A stretch of 64,000 nucleotides of DNA from Lentzea albidocapillata subsp. violacea. Lineage in GTDB: Bacteria; Actinomycetota; Actinomycetes; Mycobacteriales; Pseudonocardiaceae. Shown here piece after piece: positions 53,193 through 62,700 of the stretch; position 1 is the first letter of the stretch, and the number at the start of each line of letters is the position of its first letter. The notes below the pieces were generated by a model. It ran no database searches. It saw only the letters and a list, made by a program, of their open reading frames with translations, and was not told the DNA's origin. The stretch lies in assembly GCF_900100275.1 (NCBI RefSeq), contig NZ_FNET01000016.1, forward strand, positions 101,535 to 165,534, in the 5' to 3' direction. Position numbers and translations under genes: made by a program.

Positions 53193-54755
53193 GTGGTCCG
53201 TCTCTTGAGCGTGTTGCTCGTCATTCCGCTGCTCGCGTCCTGCACGTCGATCATCGAAGGGACCGCCAAACCGGGCGTGACCTTCGAGAAGGTCGGCCCG
53301 GCGGGCGTCGTTCCGGCCGGGTTGGAGGAGTTCTACGGCCAGCAGCTCGCCTGGGAGAACTGCGAGCCGTACGCGACGACAGGGTCGAGCCGCGACGCCT
53401 ACGGCAAGAGGCGCGACGTCGAGTGCACCCGCCTGAGGGTTCCCCTCGACTACAGCAAGCCAACCGGCGACACGATCACCATCGGCGTGCTCCGGTACAA
53501 GGCCACCGGGCAGAAGATCGGCTCGTTGCTGACCAATCCCGGCGGCCCCGGCGCGTCCGGCATGGCGTCGGCCGCGGGCATGATCCCGGCCTACCGCAAG
53601 ACCGACCTCGCGGCGAAGTTCGACCTCATCGGATTCGACCCGAGGGGCATCGGCGCGAGCGAGCCGGCGGTCAGTTGCCTCACCGGACCGGAGCGCGACG
53701 CGGAGCGTCTGGACCTCGACATCGACACAAGTCCGGCCGGAATCGCCCAAACGGAGCAAGAGAACAGGACATATGCCGAGAAGTGTGCCGCCGGTACAAA
53801 ATTCGGGGCGGCAATGCTCGCCAATTTGGGCACGCGGGACGTAGTTAAGGACATGGATGTCCTCCGCTCTGCGCTCGGCGACGCGAAGCTGAGCTACGTC
53901 GGGTACTCGTACGGCACCCGCATTGGCACTGAATACGCCGAGACCTTCCCCCAGAACGTGCGCGCGCTCATCCTCGACGGTGCCGTCGACCCGACCCAGG
54001 ACCAGCTCGCGTCGCTGGTCGCACAGGCGGCCGGCTTCCAGAAGGCGTTCGACGAGTTCGTGAAGTGGTGCCGAGAGAAGAAGGAGTGCCCACTCGGAGG
54101 CGATGCGAACCTGAGCTTCCGGCAGCTCACCACACCGTTGATCCAGCAGCCGGTCGACGTCGGTGGTCGCAAGCTGTCCTACAACGACGCCATCACCGCC
54201 GCGATCCAGGCGATGTACTCGGAACAGCTGTGGCCCGTCCTGCTCAACGGCCTCCAGGAGCTGACGAGCGGCAAGGGCACCACGTTGCTGCGCCTCGCTG
54301 ACGCGTACTTCGACCGCGATGAACAGGGCAAGTACTCGACCATCACGGATGCGTTCAATGCGGTGCACTGCGTGGACGACGCACGGCTGACGGACAAGAA
54401 CGCGCTGCTCGAGACCCAGAAGAAGTACAAGGAGGCGGCACCGTTCCTCGACGACGGCAACCCGGCCGGCGCGGCCCTCGACTCGTGCGCGTTCTGGCCC
54501 GCCCCGGTCACCGCGCCCACGGGCCCGCCCAAGGCCGAAGGCATCCCGCCGCTGCTGGTCATCTCCACGACCGGCGACCCGGCCACGCCCTATGAGGCGG
54601 GCGTGAACCTGGCCAAAGCGCTCAACTCGCGGCTGCTCACCTACGAAGGCGTCCAGCACACGGTCTTCCTGCAGGGCGACCAGTGCGTGGACGGCGCCGG
54701 CGTGAGGTACCTGATCGACCAGACGTTGCCCGCCGACGGAACCCGGTGCGCCTAA
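53193..54755 (+). CDS. CaeA/Hip1-like serine hydrolase lipoprotein (TAP-like C-terminus)
   Basis: A 520-residue exported alpha/beta hydrolase. The N-terminus LLSVLLVIPLLASC is a lipoprotein signal with the lipobox Cys near residue 17. LLTNPGGPGASG near 112 forms the oxyanion region, DLIGFDPRGIGASEPAVSC near 147, nucleophile Ser in YVGYSYGTRIGTEYAE near 235, and LLVISTTGDPATPYEAG and YEGVQHTVFL near the end supply Asp and His, with a TAP-like C-terminal domain. Mycobacterial relatives (Rv2223c/Rv2224c, Hip1/CaeA) are envelope proteases or esterases. GTG 53193. It is coupled to a paralogue by a TAATG overlap. Confidence 0.9.
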   Translation: MVRLLSVLLVIPLLASCTSIIEGTAKPGVTFEKVGPAGVVPAGLEEFYGQQLAWENCEPYATTGSSRDAYGKRRDVECTRLRVPLDYSKPTGDTITIGVLRYKATGQKIGSLLTNPGGPGASGMASAAGMIPAYRKTDLAAKFDLIGFDPRGIGASEPAVSCLTGPERDAERLDLDIDTSPAGIAQTEQENRTYAEKCAAGTKFGAAMLANLGTRDVVKDMDVLRSALGDAKLSYVGYSYGTRIGTEYAETFPQNVRALILDGAVDPTQDQLASLVAQAAGFQKAFDEFVKWCREKKECPLGGDANLSFRQLTTPLIQQPVDVGGRKLSYNDAITAAIQAMYSEQLWPVLLNGLQELTSGKGTTLLRLADAYFDRDEQGKYSTITDAFNAVHCVDDARLTDKNALLETQKKYKEAAPFLDDGNPAGAALDSCAFWPAPVTAPTGPPKAEGIPPLLVISTTGDPATPYEAGVNLAKALNSRLLTYEGVQHTVFLQGDQCVDGAGVRYLIDQTLPADGTRCA

Positions 54756-56278
54756 TGACGAAGAGGCGATCCCGAGTCACCGCCGCCTTGTTCGCATTGA
54801 TCGTTCTGCTCGGCACGTCCACGTCCTACGCGCGCATCGACGGCTCACCCGTCGCCGCGCGCAAGGGCCTGGCGCGCTTCTACGAGCAGACGCTGGCGTG
54901 GGGTGCGTGCCGGCCCTACGCGACCGACGCGAAGAGCAAGGGCCTGTACGAGCGCGAGGGCATCCAGTGCGCTCGGCTGTACGTTCCGCTCAACTACGAG
55001 AATCCGGACGCGGGGACGATCACTGTCGGACTGCTGCGCCGCCCTGCCGCGGAGAAGGACCGGAGGGTCGGTTCTCTGGTGGTGAACCCCGGCGGTCCGG
55101 GAGGTTCGGGCATGTCGCACGTCGCGAACATGCAGCCGGGCAACCCGGTCGGCAAGCGGTTCGACGTGGTGGGTTTCGACCCGCGTGGCGTGGGGGCGAG
55201 CCAGCCCCGCGTCCAGTGCCTGACCGACGCCGAACGGGACGCGCAACGGCTGCGGCCCAAGGGCGAGAGCGCGAACCTGACCGAGCAGGAGAACAAGTTC
55301 TTCGTCGACCGCTGTACCGAACGCAGCGGCATCGACCTGCTGCGCAACGTCGGCACCCGTGACGTCGTACGCGACGTCGACGTGCTGCGCGGTGCGTTGC
55401 GGGAGAACAAGCTGACCTACCTCGGCTACTCCTACGGCACGCGCATCGGCACGTTGTACGCCGAGATGTTCCCTCGCAACGTGCGCGCAATGGTGCTCGA
55501 CGGCGCCGTGGAGGTCAACAGCGACAAGGTGGCCGCGTCGGCACGCCAGGCGCAGGGCTTCGAGGAGTCGTTCCAGCGGTTCGCCGGCTGGTGCGCGCAA
55601 CGCGACTGTCCCATCGGCAGGGACACGAGCGCGGCGGAGTCCCAGTTCCGGCAGATGATCGAGCCGCTCAAGAAGACCCCGCTGCAGGTCGGCGACCGCA
55701 AGCTGTCCCACTCGGACGCGAACACCGCGATCATCCAGGCGATGTACACGGACCGGCTGTGGGAGACCGCTCTCAAGGGTCTTCAGGAGCTGCGGCAGAA
55801 CAAGGGCAACACCCTGCTGCAGCTCGCCGACCAGTACCTCGGCCGCGCCCAGGACGGCACCTACAGCCGCATCCAGGACGCGTTCGTGGCCATCCGCTGC
55901 GTCGACGAACCGCCGATCAAGGACCGGGCCACCCTGGAGTCCAACCGGCGGAGGCTGTTGGAACTGCTGGGCAACGACACGATCCCCACCGACGAGACCG
56001 CGCTCGGCCCGTGCGCGTTCTGGCCGGCCCCGCACACGTCGGAACCGCACCCGCCCAACGTGGACGGACTGCCGCAGGTGCTGGTGGTGTCGACGACCGG
56101 TGACCCGGCGACGCCCTACCAGTCCGGTGTGGACCTCGCGCAGGCCCTAGGGGCGCGTTTGCTGACGTACAACGGAAACCAGCACACGGCGTTCCTCGCG
56201 GGCATCGGCTGCGTGGACGGCGTGGGCACGAACTACCTGGTGGATTTGAGGCTGCCCGAAACAGATCCTGTCTGCTGA
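54755..56278 (+). CDS. Second CaeA/Hip1-like secreted serine hydrolase
   Basis: A 507-residue paralogue of the preceding gene. Its N-terminus has a signal peptide (VTAALFALIVLLGTSTSYA) but no lipobox Cys, so it should be secreted or only loosely held. LVVNPGGPGGSGMSHVANM, VVGFDPRGVGASQPRVQC, YLGYSYGTRIGTLYAEMFP (Ser) and VLVVSTTGDPATPYQSG with YNGNQHTAFL (His) define the catalytic set. The pair keeps the tandem arrangement of mycobacterial Rv2223c/Rv2224c upstream of glnA2. Its start overlaps the previous stop. The last 46 bp overlap the convergent P55 remnant. Confidence 0.9.
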   Translation: MTKRRSRVTAALFALIVLLGTSTSYARIDGSPVAARKGLARFYEQTLAWGACRPYATDAKSKGLYEREGIQCARLYVPLNYENPDAGTITVGLLRRPAAEKDRRVGSLVVNPGGPGGSGMSHVANMQPGNPVGKRFDVVGFDPRGVGASQPRVQCLTDAERDAQRLRPKGESANLTEQENKFFVDRCTERSGIDLLRNVGTRDVVRDVDVLRGALRENKLTYLGYSYGTRIGTLYAEMFPRNVRAMVLDGAVEVNSDKVAASARQAQGFEESFQRFAGWCAQRDCPIGRDTSAAESQFRQMIEPLKKTPLQVGDRKLSHSDANTAIIQAMYTDRLWETALKGLQELRQNKGNTLLQLADQYLGRAQDGTYSRIQDAFVAIRCVDEPPIKDRATLESNRRRLLELLGNDTIPTDETALGPCAFWPAPHTSEPHPPNVDGLPQVLVVSTTGDPATPYQSGVDLAQALGARLLTYNGNQHTAFLAGIGCVDGVGTNYLVDLRLPETDPVC

Positions 56279-57736
56279 CGTTTCCCAGGCAGGAGAACCG
56301 AACCCAGCGCGCCGACAGCGCAAATCACCGCCGTGATCAGGAAGATCTCGTGGTACTCGGTGAGCAGCGCCTCGGTGAGCCCGCGCTGGTACTCGGCCAT
56401 CCGCCGCTGGAACTCAGCGGGTTCGACGCCGAACGGCAGCGGTGTGTTCAGGCCTGCCGTGAGCTCGCGGAACCGGTGGAGTCCCCACGCGGACAACGCC
56501 GCCACACCGACGAGCATGCCCGTCATGCGCGCGACGACGACGAACGCCGACGCCACGCCGTGCCGGACGGGAGGCACGACACGCAGCACGGCACCGGACA
56601 ACGGCGCGATGACCAGGCCCAGCCCGAAACCGGCGATGGCCAGATCACGCGTGAGCACGAGCCCACTGACGTCAGCGGGCCACTGCGCGATGAACACGTA
56701 CGACACCGATGCCATCGCGAGCCCGCCGAAGGACACCCAGCGGTCGCCGAGCCGTGACGCGAGGAACCCGCCCAGGACGGCGCCGACCGGCAACGCGATC
56801 AGGAACCGGGTGAGCAGCGTCGCCGCGGCCGCCGAGTCGCGCCGTAGCACGGTCTGCGCGAACAACTCCACGTCGACCAGCGTCACCATCAACGCGGCAC
56901 CGGCGGCCAGCGACACCCCGAGCACGGCCCAGAACGGCCGCCACTGCACGCCATCCGGGTCCATGAGCCGCACGGCGCTACGGCGTTCCCGGAAGAAGAA
57001 GCCACCCAGCATGACGAACGCCGCGATGAGCGTCGGCCAGCCCCACGACGGCAGCACGGACTCGGCGGGCTTCGGGTTGTAGAGCGCCACGACCAGCAAC
57101 GACAACGCTGCTGCCAGCAACACCCCGCCCACGACGTCGATGCGCACCTCGCGCCGTGTGTTCGGCACGGTGCGTTGCACGACCACCATCGCGATGACCG
57201 CCAACGGGATGTTGACCCAGAAAATCCACCGCCAGCTCTGCGGCTCCCACGCCTCGAACAGGGGCATCGCGTTGAACAGCGATGCCGTACAGCGTGCCGA
57301 GAACAGACCCCAACTCCTGAGCGGCACCAACGGTCCCCAGAGCGGTCGACCGCCGGCGCTCCTCCCACAGGTCCGCGACCAGCGCCATCGTCACCGGCAG
57401 CAGCGCGCCACCGGCCAGGCCCTGCACAACGCGTCCGAGCACGAGCAACGGCACGTCCGCCGCCATCGCCGTGATCACCGAGCCCACCAGGAACCCGAGC
57501 AGCGAGACCTGCAGCACGAACCGCCGCCCGAGCCGGTCCGACAGCTGCCCGAGCAACGGCATGCCCGCCACGTACCCGAGCAGGTACCCGGTGACGATCG
57601 GCGTCGCCTGCTCCAGCTCGTTCACCGCGATGCCCAGGTCACGCACCATGTCGGTCAGGACACCGACGACGACGTACGCGTCGAGCGCCCCCAGCAGCAC
57701 GGCCGCGCCGGACGCGGCGAGAGCTACCTTTCTCAT
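56233..57736 (-). pseudogene. p55: P55-like MFS efflux transporter, frameshifted
   Basis: A DHA2-type 14-helix-like transporter split across two frames. The first, from ATG 57736 (GALDAYVVVGVLTDMVRDLG, GQLSDRLGRRFVLQ), reaches GSVLGTLYGIA; the second resumes with LFNAMPLFEAWEPQSWRWIF and continues through the remaining helices to a stop at 56233. One base is gained (or two lost) near 57275-57285. Sequence on both sides is well conserved, so decay is recent or this is a sequencing error. In mycobacteria P55 (Rv1410c) follows lprG and exports triacylglyceride and other lipids together with LprG. Here it starts directly after the lprG stop (TAGATG). Confidence 0.85.
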
Positions 57737-58372
57737 CTACGCGGGTGCCGTGACCGTGACGGGCTTGTCGAAGTCCGTGAGGCCGATGTCGATCTTCTGA
57801 CCGCCGGGGAGCTCGAACAGCGCGCTCTTGAGCTTGTTGTCCTTGTCGATCGAGAACGTCGCCTTCACGTCCGCGGAGATGCCCGGCACCAGCCCGGCCG
57901 CCACGTCCTTCGGCACCGTCGCCTCGACCACCGACACGTCACCGGACGACTTGGTCTTCGCATCCTTGGCACTGGCCAGGACCTGCGCGACGCCCTTGTC
58001 CGGGTTCAGGATTGCCGAGGGGTCGTACACCTGGCCCGCGAACGCCGCCGGCAGCTTCGTGAACCCGCCGGTCGGGCCCTTGAAGTGCAGGTTTCCGCCC
58101 GTCAGTACGTACTCGATGGACAGCAGCTGCCCACCGAACGTCACCTTCGCGGTGCCCTTCGAGTCACCGGACGAGGTGAGGTCGCCGTCGGCCTCCTTCA
58201 CCGGCACGTCCGGCAGCTCACCGTCCACCTTGATGGTGAAGTGGACGGTCTTGACGGAGCGCATCGACTCGGCCGACTTCGAGAGCAACGTCGCACCATC
58301 GGGGAGATCTCCCCCGGACGTGCAGCTCGTGAGCAGGGCGAGTGCGCAAACCAACAACCAACGGGCGGACAT
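57737..58372 (-). CDS. lprG: LprG/LppX-family lipid-binding lipoprotein
   Basis: A 211-residue lipoprotein. The N-terminus WLLVCALALLTSC ends in the lipobox Cys near residue 17, and the mature part is the LppX_LprAFG fold: LLSKSAESMRSVKTVHFTIK, LTGGNLHFKGPTGGFTKLP, VPGISADVKATFSIDKDNKL. In mycobacteria LprG carries glycolipids and triacylglycerides in a hydrophobic pocket for export with the P55 transporter. The downstream P55 gene is broken here. It is divergent from glnA2 with 41 bp between the start codons. Confidence 0.92.
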   Translation of the reverse strand: MSARWLLVCALALLTSCTSGGDLPDGATLLSKSAESMRSVKTVHFTIKVDGELPDVPVKEADGDLTSSGDSKGTAKVTFGGQLLSIEYVLTGGNLHFKGPTGGFTKLPAAFAGQVYDPSAILNPDKGVAQVLASAKDAKTKSSGDVSVVEATVPKDVAAGLVPGISADVKATFSIDKDNKLKSALFELPGGQKIDIGLTDFDKPVTVTAPA

Positions 58373-58413
58373 GCGTTGATCGTAGAGACTCCGGAGCCCT
58401 TAAGCTGCGCCCT

Positions 58414-59757
58414 ATGGACCGCCAGCAGGAGTTCGTGCTCCGCACGCTAGAGGAACGCGACATCCGGTTCGTCCGGCTCTGGTTCACGGACGTCCTGGGC
58501 TTCTTGAAGTCCGTGGCGGTCGCACCGGCCGAGCTCGAAGGTGCCTTCAGCGAGGGCATCGGGTTCGACGGGTCGGCGATCGAGGGCTTCGCCCGCGTCT
58601 ACGAGTCGGACATGGTCGCGAAGCCGGACCCCTCGACGTTCCAGGTGCTGCCCTGGCAGACGCCGGACGGCAGCAACTACTCGGCACGCATGTACTGCGA
58701 CATCACGATGCCGGACGGCTCCCCGTCGTGGGCCGACCCGCGCCACGTGCTGCGCCGCACCCTGTCGAAGGCCAGCGAGGCCGGGTTCACCTGCTATGTC
58801 CACCCCGAGATCGAGTTCTTCCTGCTCAAGGGCCTGCCCGGCGACGGGAGCGAGCCCGAGCCCGCGGACAACGGCGGCTTCTTCGACCAGACCTCGCACG
58901 AGACCGCGACGCACTTCCGCCGCCACGCCATCGAGGCGCTCGAGGCGATGGGCATCTCGGTCGAGTTCAGCCACCACGAGGGCGCGCCCGGCCAGCAGGA
59001 GATCGACCTGCGCTACGCCGACGCGTTGACCATGGCGGACAACGTCATGACGTTCCGCTACCTGGTGAAGGAGGTCGCGATCACGCAGGGCGTGCGCGCC
59101 TCGTTCATGCCCAAGCCGTTCTCCGACCAGCCGGGGTCGGGCATGCACACGCACTTCTCGCTGTTCGAGGGCGACCGCAACGCCTTCTACGACGAGGAAG
59201 ACCCGTACCAGCTCTCCGACATCGGCAAGCAGTTCGTCGCGGGCATCCTCAAGCACGCGCGCGAGATCTCCGGTGTCACGAACCAATGGGTGAACTCGTA
59301 CAAGCGCCTGATCGTCGGCGGTGAGGCTCCCACGGCCGTGTGCTGGGGTCACGCGAACCGCTCCGCACTGGTTCGCGTGCCGATGTACTCGCCCGGCAAG
59401 TCGTCGTCGCGCCGCGTCGAGGTCCGTTCGCTGGACTCCGCGTGCAACCCGTACCTGGCGTACTCGGTGATCCTGGCCGCCGGCCTGCGGGGCATCGAGA
59501 AGGGCTACGAACTGCCGCCGCCCGCCGAGGACGACGTGTGGTCGCTGACGGACCGCGAACGGCGCGCGGCGGGGTACGCGAACCTGCCGCAGAACCTCGG
59601 CGAGGCGCTCACCGAACTGGAGAACTCGGAGCTGCTGCCCGAGGCACTGGGCGAGCACGTCTACGACTTCTTCCTGCGCAACAAGAGGACGGAGTGGGAC
59701 GCGTACCGTCGTAGCGTCACCCCGTACGAGTTGCGCACACTTCTCCCCATGCTGTGA
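58414..59757 (+). CDS. glnA2: Type I glutamine synthetase, GlnA2-like
   Basis: A 447-residue glutamine synthetase. Motifs: DVLGFLKSVAVAP near residue 26, GIGFDGSAIEGFARVYESDM near 48, HPEIEFFLL near 130, HHEGAPGQQEIDLRYADAL near 190, HTHFSLFEG near 247, VGGEAPTAVCWGHANRSALVR near 306 and KSSSRRVEVRSLDSACNPYL near 330. The tyrosine adenylylation site (NLYDLPP) of GlnA1 is absent, matching GlnA2. It condenses glutamate and ammonia. ATG 58414. The glycosyltransferase fusion gene follows after 9 bp. Confidence 0.95.
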   Translation: MDRQQEFVLRTLEERDIRFVRLWFTDVLGFLKSVAVAPAELEGAFSEGIGFDGSAIEGFARVYESDMVAKPDPSTFQVLPWQTPDGSNYSARMYCDITMPDGSPSWADPRHVLRRTLSKASEAGFTCYVHPEIEFFLLKGLPGDGSEPEPADNGGFFDQTSHETATHFRRHAIEALEAMGISVEFSHHEGAPGQQEIDLRYADALTMADNVMTFRYLVKEVAITQGVRASFMPKPFSDQPGSGMHTHFSLFEGDRNAFYDEEDPYQLSDIGKQFVAGILKHAREISGVTNQWVNSYKRLIVGGEAPTAVCWGHANRSALVRVPMYSPGKSSSRRVEVRSLDSACNPYLAYSVILAAGLRGIEKGYELPPPAEDDVWSLTDRERRAAGYANLPQNLGEALTELENSELLPEALGEHVYDFFLRNKRTEWDAYRRSVTPYELRTLLPML

Positions 59758-59766
59758 GGCAGATAC

Positions 59767-62700
59767 GTGCTCTCCGTGACTGAGGTACCCGAGTTCCAGC
59801 CGACGATCTGCGCGTGCACCGTCGCCACGGCGGCGGAGCTGCCCGCCGTCAAGGTCCTGTCCAGCTCGTTCCTCGCGGAGCACCCCGAGGGCCGGTTCGT
59901 CGCGCTGGTCGTCGACGCGCAGCCGGAGCACGCGGGGCCTGGACTGATGACGCCGCTGGACATCGGCGTCGCCGAGGTCGAGCTGCACGAGCTCGCGACG
60001 TCCCTGGACGCCGCCGAGCTCAAGGCCGCGATGGTGCCGCGCCTGCTGGAGGCGTTGCTGTCGCAGGGCATGCCCGTGCTGTACCTCGACCCGTGGGTGC
60101 AGGTGTTCGGGTCGCTCACGAAGGTCGTGCTGGAGGCGTTGCGCACCGCACCGGTCGTGATGCTGCCGCGCACGTTACGGCCGTTGGCGTCCGACGGCCT
60201 GCAGCCCGGTCCCGCCGACCTGCACGACCAGGGTGCCTTCGACCCCGGGTTCATCGCCGTCGGACCGGGTTCCGAGCCCTACCTGAACTCTTTGGACATG
60301 CCGGCGATCGTGCCGCACCACGTCGTGCGCGACGCACGGATCGGTCTGTCCGTGTGGAACGTCGCGGACCGGCCGTTGCACCGCACCGAGTCCGGTTCGC
60401 TGGCCGTGGTCGGCCAGGACCTGCTGACGGTGCATTTCCGCGGTTTCGACCCGCGTCGGCCCTGGTTGCTGTCCGCCGATTTCGCCGAACGTCCCCGTGT
60501 GCTGCTCTCGGAACACACGGAGGTCGCCGAGCTATGCCAGTCCTACCGCGGCGAACTGGTGCGCAACGGCTGGTCCGTGGCGCCCGTGCCGTACCGATTC
60601 GACTCCTTGATCGACGGGACGCAGATCCCGTCCGAGCTGCGCGCCGACTACCGGGCCTCCGTGCCGACACCGCCGCCGGCGTTCGGTGAGGACGGTGGTG
60701 GTGGGTTCCTCATCTGGGCGTGCGAGCCGACCGAGAGTGGTGGCACGCGCTGGGCCGACGCCGTGTGGCGTGCGGATGCCGCGCTGCAGCGGCAGTTCCC
60801 GGCGCCTTTCGGTGCGGACGCGGAGGCCTGGCGCGAGTGGTGCGCCGGGGTCGGCGTCGCTTCCGGACGGTTGCCCGCGCCCGCCGTGCCGCAGCCCCGC
60901 TCGGAGGGGCCGGCACTGCTCGACCAGCTTGGTGTGTCCGTCATCGGCTCAGGGCCACTGGCCGAACTGATGCTCGCCGCCGCGCGTGCGTCCGGGCTGC
61001 CGGTGTCGGCTGCCGCCGGATATCCCGTCGTGGTGCGCGCCTCTTCTGCCGACGAGGTGCCCTCCGGACGGTTCGTCGTCGATGTCGCGTTGGACGCCAC
61101 CGCTGCGGACGACCGCACGGGCGTGAACGAACTCTGGCTCTCGTCCGAGGCGTCACGGGCTGCCGCCGAACGCATCGGCGGGCCCATCGTGCGTGTGGTG
61201 CCTGTGCCCGTGCACGACGTTGGTGCGCGTGAGCACGAGTCCGGCGAAGTGGTGGTGTTTGCCGCGATTGCGGACCATGGTCTCGACAGGCCCGGCAACG
61301 TGCTGGGCGCCGTGTCCGCGTTCCTGACCGCGTTCCCGGACCGGACGGACGTCGAGCTGAAGATCGCCGTGTCCGGTGCGGTGGAACACCCGGAGGCGGC
61401 CGAGCGGCTGCGCCTGGCCACGTCCTCCGACCAGCGGATCTCGCTGGTGGACGGCCTCGACGTGGCCGCGACCGCCGACGCCGTGGTGTCGCTGCACCGC
61501 GACGGGGCGGACGACCGGATCGCGTTGCGCCTGGCCGAGCTCGCCGTGCGGGGAGTCCCGATCGTCGCGTCGGACCACGGCGCCGTTGCCGAACTGTTCG
61601 GCAAGACGGCGGTTCTCGTGCCGTGTCACCAAGGCGCCGAACCGGACGTGCAAGCCGCCGCAAAGCTGCTGCGTTCATTGGCCGATGACCTGCCCACGGC
61701 CGCGGCGCTCGGTGCGGCCGCACGTCAGCACGTGCTGTCCGTGCGGTCGGTCGCACGAGTCGCCGAAGTTCTCCGTGAACGCGTCGAGCACGCGTACCGC
61801 GGATGGCGGGCCCGCAGGCCGAAGCAGAAGGCCGAGGTCGACCCGATGCTCGCGCTGCAGTCGGCCAAGCACGCGTTACTGCGGCAGCCGACCGTGGACG
61901 GCCCTCACCGGACGCCGATGGCACCCGCGCTGCGCAAGGTCGTGTTGCGCGCGCTGGACCACTACGACAACCACATGCGCCAGGTGCTGCACACCCTGAT
62001 CGACGGGGTCGAGCGCACGGTGTCCGAGCTGGTCAACCGGCAGGACGCGCTGAAGGCCGGCGTCGGTGCCGGTGAGCTGGAACTGCTCCGCGCCGAGGTC
62101 GAGCAGGTCGCGGGGCGGCAGTCGCACTTCGTCGACCAGTTGGTCGGCGTCGACGACGGGGTCGTGCGCGTGCGCGCGGACATGGCCGGTCAGGGCCGCC
62201 GGCAGCGCGACGTCGAGGACGCGGTCGTCGCCGAGGCGGCCAGGCGCGCGAAGTCGGACGAGGTACTCGCCGAGCGGATCGACAAGCTGACCGTGGCGCT
62301 CGACCGCACGCTGGACCGGATCGACGGCCTGGAGTCCAAGGTCGTCGAGGTCTTCCGCGAGCGCGACTCCCGGCTGAGCGCCGCTCTGCGCACCGCTCAC
62401 CAGGCACAACAGACCGCCGACGCGCTGCGGCGGGTGGTCGTTCGCCAGCACGAGAACGCTGGTGACGCGCCTGCGGTGCGTTCGTCGCTGGTGTTGTGCG
62501 ACGCGGGCATGATGCGGCTGCCCTCCGACGACGCGTTCATGCTCCCGCTGTTGTCGTCCAACGGCGTGTGGGAGCCGGACCTCGCGGAACTGCTCGACTC
62601 CGTGCTGGAACCGGACGGCATCTTCCTCGACGTCGGCGCGTACGTCGGCTACCACTCGATTCGGGTTTTGTCGCGGCTCGGACTGATGGGTGCCGTTGTC

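Noticed and set aside
50017..53208. 1063-codon plus-strand frame opposite the kinase and nadE genes
   Set aside because: Runs antisense across two well-supported genes and an intergenic gap; no domain visible.
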